From Thermoascus crustaceus (Eukaryota > Ascomycota > Eurotiomycetes > Eurotiales > Thermoascaceae): a stretch of 64,000 nucleotides of DNA. The notes beneath the pieces are model-generated. The model was not told the origin of the DNA, searched no databases, and saw only the letters and a program-made list of their open reading frames with translations. Location of the stretch: NCBI GenBank assembly GCA_001599835.1, contig BCIC01000002.1, positions 1,259,137-1,323,136 on the forward strand, written 5' to 3'. Both the position numbers and the translations under genes were made by a program. Positions 1 through 11,096 of the stretch are shown piece after piece; the first letter of the stretch is position 1; every line of letters starts with the position of its first letter.

Positions 1-2053
1 AACCAGCCGCTGCCCCGAGGAGGCCCAGACGAAGGCTGACAGCCGGTCCTGGATCGAAGGGGTGGTCAACAACGACAAGGTGGCCGAGTTCATGACCGCC
101 CACAGTGCCATCGATGATAAGGATTACGGTACCGCGGCCGAGATAGTATATCGCCTACTGACCTACCCGCTTGAGTATCCCGATTTTGCAACTGTGGCCC
201 TTCACAATGACGATCCCCAGGTCCAGACAGACGTCAACATCGAGTTCATCCACAACAACATCCACTACTGGACCGGTGGGGAGGGGGGTCACATGTCCCA
301 AATACCGGTGGCGTCCTTCGATCCCATATTCTGGTTGCATCACTGGTAGGACTGACCAATGGATCGATCTGTTCCACGGGAATGGCTCACCTCCGCTGAC
401 GGTTTTATATGAACAGCAATATTGATCGCCTGTGGGCGATCTGGCAGGAACTCAACCCCGACAAGTGGTTCATCGATGGCACTCAGCGTCCATTCGATGA
501 TAAGACAGTCGGCCTTTCCGACATTGTCACCAACAAGACCCCGCTGCGTCCCTTCCACAAGGATGAGCAAGGCACCACCTGGCTCCCCGACGAGGTTCGT
601 AACTTCAGAAACTTAGGGTACTCGTATCCGGAACTGCAGCCCTGGCTGCCCCAGTACCAAGTCAATGGCACGTTTAGCCGTGATCAATATGTGACCAGTA
701 TCATCGAGACTGTGAACCTGAAGTACGGTGTCTGCCGGCAGCAGGCACTGCACATTCTTGGAGAGGCAGGCACCGGGGAGTTGCCAGGCGGCATGGAGGC
801 GGTCAGTGGAGGAGTGGCCGCCAACGACTTTGCTATTAGCGTTCGCTATTCGAAGTAGGTTGCTCTCTTGAATATCGGCTCGAGCGGATGCTCAATTCTG
901 CAGGTTTGCGTTTGGTGGCCACCCATTCAACATCGAGATTTTCCTCGAACCGGCAGACGGCAGCGGACGCGACTATCGGCGAGACTACATCACCAATGTG
1001 TACAATTTCTCCCGCCCCGCGGTGGTCAATGGCGAAGAGGTATGCAGCAACTGTAGCAACCTGGAGGGGCTCGATGTCCGAGTGAGCTCCTACGTTCCAA
1101 TCACCCCGATCCTGAACCGCCTGATGCAGCAGGGCAGATTGGCATCTCTGAAGAGAGGAGACGTTGAGGATCTGCTTAAAAGACTCTATTGGAGGGTCAC
1201 CATGGTGCGTCAATCGCTTCACTATTCATTTATCCAACCGGCCAGCCACTCTGACTGATACGCGGAGGTAAATCACAGGCTGAACAGCCGGTGCCCGAAG
1301 AGAACTGGAGAAAAAAACTGAACCTCCAGATCATCGTGTCGATGAGCAACGTGACTCACTACCACGACCCGACCATGGTCTCCGACTTCAAGGACTTCGA
1401 TGTCATCCCGTCCCTCGGCGTCGCGGCCATCCCATCCATAGGAGTAAACCCACTGTAAGTTTCTCTCCCACCCTAGATGCTGCCCATCGAGAGATCCGAG
1501 GTTGAGCTTTCTTCCTTGCAGCGACGACGACGACGTCGAGGCTCAGTATCTTGCCTGGGACAAGATGCTCAAGCTCCACAGGGAGGTTGGAACTGGCGGC
1601 TCTATCGTGGTCGAGTCGTCTTCTCTGGACCTGACTGCGCCAAACGGAGTTGATTATACGAAAATATCCTTCATGTACTTCGACGAGAGCAGCGGCGCGG
1701 ACCCGCACGACGAGGAGAACTACGTCGTTCTCCTCAGCCTCTCCATCCGCCGCAGGAATCGGATCATTCGGCTGAACCACAAACCAGCGCACGGGGGCTG
1801 GCAGCGGCAGGAAGAAGTGCCCCTGGACCACTGGCTACAGAGACCCAACCCGCTGTTCCGGGTCGATGTCGGGGAAAGCGATTATGAAATCTTCATCGAC
1901 GGGAAGCCATTCCGGACCCGATACAAGGCCCTGGGGAACAAAAACATCACCCATGTTCACTACTGGTCCTATCCGGATTCTGTGCCACCGGCGCTGTCGC
2001 GTGCTCTGGCCGTCATGGCCTGCCCATCGTCGAACGACGTACCGGCTGTATGA
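1..2053 (+). CDS. Tyrosinase (type-3 copper oxidase) with C-terminal galectin-like domain, 5'-partial
   Basis: The gene enters the window in progress. Five visible exons (2-345, 417-854, 904-1204, 1279-1454, 1522-2053) join in frame over four GT-AG introns to give about 596 residues ending in TGA. The CuB half of tyrosinase is clear: HNNIH, then FDPIFWLHHCNIDRLW, where the C of HHC is restored across the first intron. CuA must lie upstream of the window. A tyrosinase C-terminal domain follows (exons 3-4, containing CSNCSN and LLKRLYWRVTM), which in this family covers the active site until cleavage. The last exon does not look like tyrosinase. It reads as a galectin-type beta-sandwich: NRIIRLNHKPAHGGWQRQEE, then FRVDVGESDYEIFIDGKPF. 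The enzyme would oxidise phenols to quinones (melanin-type chemistry). That the extra domain binds sugar is inference. Convergent with the Pol I gene. Confidence 0.85.
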
Positions 2054-3091
2054 ATGTACGAATGTATGAATGGAACGTGTACAGTACATACGGAGGTATT
2101 GATTGCATCGATCGGTCTTGATCACGAAGATAATGAGCTTCCTCGAGGATTGTGCAGGCCACAAACGCTCTTCTTCAACAATAATAATAAGAAATCTGCG
2201 AGAACATCTTAGTTGTTATGACACGCTAACTGTAACTAACAAGGGGCACCTACTGTACACCTGGAACGGTGCAGCGTCGCCGTGTAACCCTATACAAATT
2301 GTAACAGCGACCTTGACAAGTAGAATGCAACGATCTCCTATCGGATAGCTAATTGGTTTACTAGCATTCAAGGCATAGAGAAGGAAGAGACAACAACAAA
2401 GGAAAAGGAAACATGAGTGACGTGAAGCGGGAGACCTACTAAGACTCGGAGACGAGCCGAGCCGAGCCCCCAGCAAAACCCGGCCGACCGCCTTCTTGAC
2501 CTGGCCGCCTTCACTCTCTACCCCAGACTGGGAGGTCACCGGCCGCGCCGTCATAATCGTTCGTCGGCTTTCTTGATTCCAGCGTTAATTAAACAGAGGC
2601 TGAAGTTGTAGAGGGACGCAGGCTCGGGTGCAAGTGGTTAAAATGAGCCAAGTACAGAAGTACGCAAAACCAGTACAATAAAATGGGTGTTTGGTGAGCA
2701 AGCAACCTCACTTTAAATTCCGACGAATCTATGACGGAAATGGATAAATAAAAAGCTCTTATCTCACATACAATAAATACAACAACACCGCATTGACAAA
2801 GCATGGATAGCACAATAATTAAAACTCAAAACTCAAAAACAACCTTTAAATAGAGAGAAACTATACATGCCATGATAAACACAAGTACAGTACGTAACGG
2901 ACGTGTCCTGATCTTTGTAATGCATATATGTATGGTACAAAACGGACCACTTTTTGTTCCATCATAACACCGATTGATCCATCCAATCGACGCACACACA
3001 CGCACTCCATCTCTCTATCCAAATTTTCGTCTTTCTCATCTGATACTCAACTTAAAAAAAGTCACGTTTGATTTGAGTTAAAAAAGTTAGT
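2054..3091. other. Convergent 3' intergenic region
   Basis: Gene-free stretch between the stop codons of the tyrosinase and the Pol I subunit gene. It is AT-rich with several AATAAA-like stretches (for example near 2680 and 2775) fitting two facing 3' UTRs. No coding frame with family resemblance was found. Confidence 0.6.
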
Positions 3092-6000
3092 TTAATGCTC
3101 AACCCAGAACTTCATCTTGATACCCATAGCCGCAAGCTCAACGTCCAGGTACCGCAGGACACCGGGCACCGCGACCACAGTGACGTTGTCACCGCCCACG
3201 AACCGCCGTCCATCTCCGTCCTCCCACACCTCGGCGCGGGAGTCGTCGAAGAGGGCTTCGCGCGCGCAGCGTCTGCAGCGCACGACGCCGGCGATGCCGC
3301 CGGGTGCTGCTCCTGCTGCTCCTGCTCCGGAGGAGGATGAAGAGGTGACAGCCTGGTTGTTGGGAGCGACCTTGGCAGCCGCAGCAGCGGCGGCGTTGTT
3401 CGCGCGAGCCTTGGACCCGACGGACGCGACGGCGACCTGGGTGGAGAGGAAGGAGCCGCAGTCGCGGCAGATCCAGGCGCGCGTGGTGTCGGAGCAGTTC
3501 ATGAGACGGTCCTGGAGGATGAATGCAGCGCCGTGGGCGAGGAAGGAGTCGCGCTCCATCTCTCCGACACGGATACCGCCTCCCTTGGCACGACCCTTGA
3601 CGGGCTGGCCCGTCAGCGCGTTGACGGGACCCGTGGTACGGACTTGGAACTTGTCGTTGACCATGTGTCGGAGACGCTGGTAGTGGACGACGCCGAGGTA
3701 GATGTCCGCGTGGAACTCGCGGCCCGTGATTCCCGAGTACATGGGCTCGTTGCCGTAGTAGTTGTATCCCGCTTTGCGGAGCTGGTGGCCGAAGTAGTCT
3801 GCCGCGGTGTCTTCTTCGGAGAATTGGAAGGGGGTTGAGTCCTGGGGATGGCCGTGCAGAGCGCCCGCCTTGCCGGCCATGGATTCGATGATCTGCGCGA
3901 TTGTCATACCTGTTGAACTATCGTCAGCTGCGAGTCGCTTTCATCAGGGTTCCAGAGTTGGCAAGGGAACTTACGGGATGGGAACGCGTGGGGGTTGATG
4001 ATGAGATCCGGCTGGATGCCACTCTCGGAGAAAGGCATATCGATTGCCGGCCACAGCTGGGAACAGACACCCTTCTGTCCGTGACGAGAGGAGAACTTGT
4101 CACCGATGATCGGCTTTCTGGGAACACGGTACTTGACGCTGATCGCCTGGCAGGGCTCGTTTCCATTTTCAGAACCCAGGATGCGAACACTGTCGATGTA
4201 GCCCTCCTCAGCGTCCTTGTACTTGATGAAGTGTGTCATGCCGTCGACATTGACATAAGAATCCGAGGTAGCATCGTAGCGGACAGTGTGCCAGGCTGCT
4301 ATGAGGCTTCCCTCCTTCACCTTCACGCCGACGTGCGGAAGACCGTCTTCATCGAGAGTATTACGCCATTCGGCCTTGATCTCGCCGCCAGGTGCAAAAC
4401 CAAAGAGCTTGGTGATCTCGCGCTTTCCCTTGCTCCGTCGTGACTCCTTTTCGTCAAGATGGTGCAGCTTGGTCTTGTAGATCGTACCGTATCCGAACCC
4501 ACGTTCATGAGAGGATTTGTTGATAATCATAGCGTCGTCCATGTCATAACCAGTGTATGAAATGATGGCCACCACCGCGTTAGTACCGTTCGGGTAGTTA
4601 TCCAGGCCATACGCATTGTAAAGTGGAGGGCGGACAATAGGCGTCTGGCCAGTCTGCAGTCGGTAGAGCTTGTTGTCTGTGCGGTAAGCGATAGCAGTTC
4701 CGGGTGTACCCATTGCCTGCTTGCTCATCTGACATTGGTACATGTTACGGGGAGATTGGTTGTAGTCAGAGAAGGGTGTCATGTTCGCCACAATGGACAG
4801 GATGTTTGTCGGTGTGAACTCGATGTGAGTCGACACGCCGGAGATGATATCCGACTGGAGACAAGCGATCTCCATAAACGGCTGCTCGAAAGGTCCAACG
4901 TAGTCAAGCTTGTCGAGTGGCAGGTACTTGACAGGTCTGTACATTCTTGCAGCCTGAGAGAACATGTAGATACCCGGGTACTGACCGGCGTTCGAGTTTG
5001 GAACGTAGCCGATCTCGAGTTCCAGGGGTATACCATGCGACCGCTCCACCTTCCAATATCTCAGGGTATCAGCGATCATGCGAGCTTGTTTGGGTGAGCA
5101 ATATCCGACAATCCTTCCGTCAATCTGGACAACTACGCTCTCTTCGACGTCGACAGAGGATTCAGAGCGCACACCGAGCTGGGCGAGTAGTCGAGGCAGA
5201 TGGGAGACATCCACATCGCTCGTCGCAACCAGACACTTGTGTGCAAGATGGTTCAACAGACCACATGGCGCACCGTCAGGAGTGTGGACAGGGCAAAGGA
5301 AACCCCAACTCTCTGGCAAAAGCTTTCTGACCGTCGTAGTCTTCAACTGCGCGAAGAAGCTTCCTCTGTGGATCATCCGGAAGTGGGAAATGAATCGGTA
5401 AAAGTTGATCTTCTCAGCCATGACCGTATAACCGGACGTTTGCTGCAGATCAAGACCAGTCGGACTGACCAGGTTGCCCGTGGACAGGAAATATTCCAAC
5501 GCACCACCGATGTTCTCGTTAGATCTCCTCACAATCTTGCTTATGAAGTCCTTCTCGAAGTTGGGATCGGTGAACTTGGCACCATTGTTCCTGACGCACC
5601 AGTCCCTTGCGATGGGTCCAAACGATCTCAGCCACTCTTCCAACCTTTCCTTGAGGATCATCCCGTAGAGGAAACCACCCAGCAAAATCTCTTGGTTGGA
5701 GATGGCATCGGGGTTGTCCATAGCACAGTCACCCGCAACAAGGGCATAGAGCTTCCTGATCATGAACATAATCATCTTGAACTTGTCATGATCCTGAGCT
5801 TCGGTAACGTTCTGGTTGCCAAGGTGCGGCAGCACAATCTTTCGCAGGAACTCCGTGCCAACGTCCTCGTTCGACATGTCTGCTGGCACATTCAGCACGG
5901 GTCTAAACTTCTCACCAAGGTGAGCCCTGATGGCCGACCGTCCATGGAGACCATATCCTTTGTATGTTCTGAGCAACAGTTCCACGCGGTCGGTGACGAA

Positions 6001-6981
6001 CGTATTGTTGATGCCCTTCGAGGAAGCGCCTCCCACGATACCCTCGAAAATTTCACGGTCGTTGGTCTCGACTAGCGCCTTGAGGATCATCATCACCGGG
6101 ACAAGATACTCGTTCTTGCGCCACGAGAAACGGAACGTCACGTTTCCGTCGCTGAGGTAGTGCAGGACGTTTGTCTGCGATGTCTGGTCGGGTCGGACCG
6201 ATCGTATCTGAATACCGTACTTGGTGTATGTGTGACCACGCTTGATGAAGGAAGATCGAACGATGGCCATGGGGTAATTGCGCTTCGGCACGATCAGCAT
6301 TCGGATGAGCTTCTCGTTACCGTTGACGATGAAGTAGCCGCCGAGTTCTTCGGATTCCTCCTTGCGCCGGACGAGCTCATCCGGTGTGGCCTTTTCCAGG
6401 TGGCATCTGTTGGTCTGTTCGATCATCTATGTCAGTCCTCTTCCACAAAAAAGGAGCTTAAGGTCGTCGTCTCTGCGCACCCTCAACATAATGGGAACCT
6501 GACCCAGTTCCCGCACCGACTCCTTCCAGTCCCCATTGTTGACCTGAAACTCAAGCCTTGCGCGTAATCTTCCACGATACGTCGCATGTCTCTCACGGCA
6601 CTCTGCCGGGTAGATGTTTCTGTTGCGCGTGTTGAACTTGTTCGTGGGCGGCAGCGCCGGCTTCTCGAGGAAGACCTCCCTTATGCGGACGTTCAGACGG
6701 TTGCGCTTTGGAGGTCTCCTGCCTTCCGCCTGTCGCGCTTTCCGCTGCTCTGGAGTCTCAGGCTCGCCATCAAGGAACGTCTTGGTGCCAATATCCTTCA
6801 GTCCTGCCTCCAACACCTTGCTGTCCTCGAAGAGCGCGTTGAAGGAATCGATGTGCGGTCGAATCGCCGCTGCCAGGGCCGGGTACGCAGTATGGTCCTT
6901 TGGCGGGTTCCTGAACAGCTTCTCCCGACGGAGAGTGTCATAATTGACAGTCCAGGTGGTGTCTGTCGGGGCGGGTGCCAT
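3092..6981 (-). CDS. rpa2: DNA-directed RNA polymerase I subunit 2 (A135 type)
   Basis: Second-largest subunit of RNA polymerase I, which transcribes the rRNA precursor in the nucleolus. Exons on the minus strand are 6981-6481, 6414-3975 and 3909-3092, with introns of 66 and 65 bp. The product is 1252 aa, the usual size. Family hallmarks: the N-terminal HIDSFNALF segment, TNRCHLE and SEELGGYFIVNGNEKLIR in the lobe region, GYDMDDAMIINKSSHERGFG, GDKFSSRHGQKG (hybrid-binding domain), and a C-terminal zinc site with two CxxC pairs (WICRDCG and VRCRRCA). The linker between those pairs is unusually long and rich in Ala, Ser and Gly (about 60 residues). The Pol I assignment over Pol II/III rests on the N-terminus and the region before the zinc site. 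Start chosen at the ATG opening MAPAPTDTTWTVNYDTLRR. Essential gene, appears intact. Confidence 0.95.
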
Positions 6982-7998
6982 GGTGGTCTGGGATGGAGGT
7001 CGCAGGTCGGAGAGGGTGGAGGAAGCGGTTTCACGAGTAGCTTCAGTACTTCAAAGCACTAGTTGCGACACCAGTGCGATTGATGCAGTCAGAGATCCAT
7101 TTCCTCTGACAGAACGATAATATAGGAGAAAACGGGCCGTGCAGGGCCTTCAGCGTCCGACTGCGAGAGCTCCGGGGTGTGGGCAGTCCAGGAACGAGGC
7201 CTTGCAGCGAGCGGCCGCTGGGGAAATTTTTCGAGACCGGGGCGGACAGATATCATCACGTGCCGATATGCCCGCGGCGCCTCAGGCTGCAAGGCATCCC
7301 GTCGTCTTCTAACGGTCTGGGTAGCGCCCGCAGCGCCTCCAGCGGCCGGATCAGACTGATCTCACTCCGGGCGCCAGCTGCCGACCACAGAGAGCCCGCC
7401 GCGCTGCGCTGCCATTGTGTCTCTGCGGCATCGAAACGCCCAGATCGGTGGAGCCAGCTCCTGTCGGTTCCCACTCTGGCGTTGCTACAGCACTCCTACA
7501 GTCTACAAGAGGGGACTCTCAGCACTGTGCGCAAGACCTGACCAGGGCCCTTGACAGGGACCAGGACAAAGCCCCGGCAAACCCTGCCCCGGCAAAGCTA
7601 AGCGCTCCCCTCCAGAAAGCGCGGTCATGCGTCCACATAGATCGAGCCGTTCTTGACTGCAAAGCAGAGACGTTCAGAAGCCGTCCTGGCTCTTCCCGTG
7701 CCATTGTTGTGTTGCTATTCCTGCGGTTGCTGATCCTAATCCTCCCATCCTACGCTTTTCCACATCCCCCCTTGGCTTTTCCTTACGCACATTTATACAT
7801 CTGTCGGGGCCTGGCGCACTCCACCACCCCGCCTCAGAAAAAAAATTCCTTTGGAGTCCTGTTTCTGTCGATATCTCCGCTTCAATAGTATCCCTCTCCC
7901 ATAACCACTTCCCGTTGCTGGCTCTCTGTCCCTGCGACCTTCCTCGATAACCATCCACCTTTTCCATCCTTGCGACAAGCACGCAGATATCCGTCATC
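6982..7998. promoter_or_regulatory. Divergent intergenic region between Pol I subunit and Arl8 genes
   Basis: About 1 kb separating two genes transcribed away from each other. It must hold both promoters and leaders. The 3' half (7700-7960) is pyrimidine-rich on the plus strand, as is common for fungal core promoters. No specific binding site can be assigned. Confidence 0.5.
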
Positions 7999-8876
7999 AT
8001 GGCAGGGATCTTTCGCACCATCTATGACTGGCTCCTGCGCATGTTCTGGTAAGTGGGCTGTAACCGTTCGGAAATAGCCTCGCGGCCCGTTCCCGCGGTA
8101 GGAGAAGGTTCGGTTGGCTAAGACGCTTTATCGCAACACAGGGCAACGGAGATGGACGTGACCATGATTGGTCTGCAGAACGCAGGAAAGTCGTCGTTGC
8201 TGCGTGTTCTCGCGGTAAGCATTCTCTCTTTATCCAGACAGAGCAACGGTTGCTGACAGCTATACAGGGAGGCGAGTTCACCGTCGAGTATGTCTTCCAG
8301 CACCTGAGTGCCACGGCCTGTTTGTTGACCCGCATCCCCTTTGCAGTTCCATTCCCACCATCGGTTTCAATACAAAGCGTGTTCAGAAAGGCCATGTGAC
8401 CCTGAAATGGTTGGTGCTCTCCAAGTTCCTCGTGCGATTAGGATGCATCGCTCACGGTTGTATAGTTGGGATCTGGGGGGCCAGCCGCGGTTCCGCCCAA
8501 TGTGGGAGCGATATTGTCGGGGTGTTAACGCCATCGTGTATGTGGCTTCTTTGTGGAACCTAGTCAAGGTCTGTCACTTTTTTCGGCTGACCATCAGGCC
8601 AGTTATATTGTAGATGCTGCCGACAAAGCGGCGTTGCCAGTGGCGACGGAAGAACTGCATGAACTTTTGAGCAAACCGAGCCTTCACGGTATCCCGCTCT
8701 TGGTGCTGGGAAACAAGTCAGACCTTCCCGATAAGCTGTCTGTCGACGAGTTGATCGACGCCATGGACCTGAAGTCCATCACCCACCGCGAAGTCAGCTG
8801 CTATGGGATCAGCGCCAAAGAGGAGACGAATCTCGATGCTGTTCTGCACTGGTTGATCGCCCGAGCCAACAGGTGA
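7999..8876 (+). CDS. arl8: Arl8-type ADP-ribosylation-factor-like small GTPase
   Basis: Six exons (7999-8048, 8142-8214, 8268-8287, 8347-8409, 8466-8537, 8603-8876) splice to a 183-aa small GTPase. Motifs: P-loop GLQNAGKS, switch I IPTIGFNTK, switch II WDLGGQPRFRPMWERY, NKSD (G4) and a G5-like ISAKEE. The N-terminus starts MAGIFRTIYDWLLRMFW, an amphipathic helix, and has no Gly2 myristoylation site, as in Arl8. Arl8 recruits effectors to lysosomes or vacuoles in animals and moves late endosomes and lysosomes along microtubules; the same place of action is likely here. Several exons are tiny (20 bp for the third), so automatic gene calling may miss the N-terminus. The intron before IVDAADK uses an acceptor 5 nt downstream of a decoy AG. 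Confidence 0.93.
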
Positions 8877-10496
8877 AGTGACGTGCGCAGCGACAGCGAC
8901 AACAATCTCTCGATGTTCCCTAATGATTCTTACGATGCTCACGCCTCGTAAATTCTCAACTCGTTTCTTAGCACGCAGTCCAGGTTTAATGATGCCGACG
9001 ATTTCCTTGAAGACGCATGCAGTTTGCAAACTGCCCGCCAGCGATGGCGGTTCAGCCTTTCGAATGGCTCTCAGGCATACGGTGCACGTCCTTGCGTTTT
9101 CTTGTTTTCATTGCAATATCTCGTGAGTTTTCTTTTTTTGTATATGTTCTCCATGTCTGGTAACACGGTACGGCGAGGAGCGTTCGGGGCTCAAGGGTAG
9201 AATGTCACAAGAGTACGACTGGCAGGAGCGGGGAAGCAGTCAGCACAGTAATCACTAGTCATCATATTCCCATTCTAGCATGTCAACGCAGGAACGATGT
9301 AGTTTCAACAGGAAGAAACTCGGGATCCCCAGATGCGCATCACGGGTCTGTCCAAATGTGTGCAAGAGTCGTATGGGGGAAAGCGTATACAGCAGAAGCT
9401 CTGTAGTGCCGTGGGACGCCATGCAGGAACCAAAAGAAGCCCCATCCAGCAGACAGCACGAGCAGGACTGATAGGCAACGTTGCCGGGTCAGCAATTGTA
9501 TGTACGATCATACGGCAGCAGGAGCCAGACGGCAGCGCTGTCTTAAATACACGGTACAAAGCCGTCCGTCGATGAGGCCACACAGACCAACTGATGCGTT
9601 GGCAATGCATATGGAGGGACGGGCACTAAGCCCTGCATACCAGACTTCTGCGCGAGCCCCGCCGGCGACTGGAGCGCGCTGGCTGGCGGGCGGGCCGGCG
9701 AGTCGGCTATCGTGGTCTGTTGCCCAACCTGCCTGGACACCTCCCTTGCAGGGCTCTCTACTCGAGACGGTCGCTCCATAGCCACTATCAGTATCGCTGA
9801 GGTAGTGGACGTAAGACTCCAGGAGGACGGTCTGGTGGACTACCCTTGCTTGGTACCATGTTCTGTAACTTTAGGTACCTTAGGCAGCTACAAAGAAAGC
9901 CGGCAAAAGCACGGTCTGGGGCAGTGACGGAGCACAGCATACGCAGAGCAGACCGGGTGACTAATCCATCTGTTGCAGGGTAAACGTCAGCGTCAGTCAA
10001 AGGTCTTGAGATGCATATTAGTCGGCCCCCCTCCAGCCACTCTGCTCCGTATCCCTTCGGAAACCACTGGGTGCCAGATCCCGGCCAAGATCCCAGACAG
10101 GAGAAGTTATAGATTTATCTTTAGGTACTAGTTCCTAGCAAAACCTGAATCGGGCAGGCCAAGGCCCAGCCATTGGCTCAGCCACAGCCGTGCGCATCAA
10201 CCCCGGCTTAACTACCTTGCGTTTCCCTCGTCTGGGAACAGAACGTCAGCCTTCACTCTCGCTCTGCTATCGTCGTTCTGTCGAGTTTTTGGCAACTTCT
10301 GTTACCTGTCATCCATCTCTTCGTATATCTTTCACCTTCAGGATCGAAACCCCAACGGTCTTTCTACCTGACGTGTGCAGTCACCTCCCAGCTTGTCGCT
10401 GCGATAAACTCAAGCTTTTCCCCGACACGGGAGCTCAACTCGGGTTCCGCCACGCCGTCAGTCTCCTCCCACCCTGGAGGAATTATTTCAGCCAAC
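8877..10496. other. Intergenic region, no gene seen
   Basis: Holds the 3' end of the Arl8 gene and the promoter and leader of the RCR-type gene. Open frames here lack family resemblance and codon bias. The last 300 bases are C/T-rich on the plus strand, fitting a promoter and leader. Confidence 0.5.
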
Positions 10497-11096
10497 ATGG
10501 CTATCCTCGCCCGTCGGGAATGGTGAGCGTATCTCTGACATCTGAGATAGTGATATGGATCATTTGTGGCATGGGTTTTCATAGCGACTTGGAATGCTAA
10601 CGAGATATGCAGCTTTTACGATCACATTGACGATCAAGCATACTGCACAACGGCCTGGTCTGACTGGGGTCGCTGGGTCGCCCTCGCTGTGATCGTTGGT
10701 GCTGCATTCCTGATCTTCTTCCTCTTGGCGTACGTCCAGTCCAGTCCTCTTCTCCCCCCCATCTTCTCGTCAAAGTAAGCATCCAAACTGACCCCATTTT
10801 ATAGATGCTACAACGCCCGTCGTCGCCGCAGAAGCGGTCTGCGACCCTACTACGGCACTGCCTGGATTTCTGGTCCACAGGGACCTCCTCCTGAGGGCCA
10901 GCAGGGCTACTATTACCAGCCTCCACCGCAATATACGCCCAACCCGCCATCCTACGGCTACTACGGTGGCCCTCCGAACCAGGGCTACTTTGGTGGACAG
11001 CAGCCCGGGATCGAATTGCAGCCTCCGCCCAACGTGCACCGCGCGGGTGAACCGGTATACTCGCCGCCTCCAGGACCACCACCAGCGAAGGCATAA
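10497..11096 (+). CDS. RCR-type small membrane protein (Congo red resistance / chitin regulation family)
   Basis: Three exons (10497-10522, 10613-10729, 10805-11096) give a 144-aa protein. Layout: short lumenal N-terminus with two cysteines (REC, AYC), one membrane segment (residues about 28-47, WVALAVIVGAAFLIFFLLAC), an arginine patch (NARRRRRSG) fixing the cytosolic side, and a tail rich in Pro, Gly, Tyr and Gln with PPxY-like motifs (PPPQYTPNPPSYGYYG). This matches yeast Rcr1/Rcr2, ER/vacuole proteins that affect chitin deposition and plasma-membrane protein trafficking by recruiting the Rsp5 ubiquitin ligase through PY motifs. Assignment is by architecture and composition rather than strict sequence identity. 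Intact. Confidence 0.8.

Noticed and set aside
3117..3683. Long plus-strand frames over the Pol I subunit gene (also 5200-6075)
   Set aside because: They are antisense shadows of a conserved coding region with matching codon structure on the minus strand.
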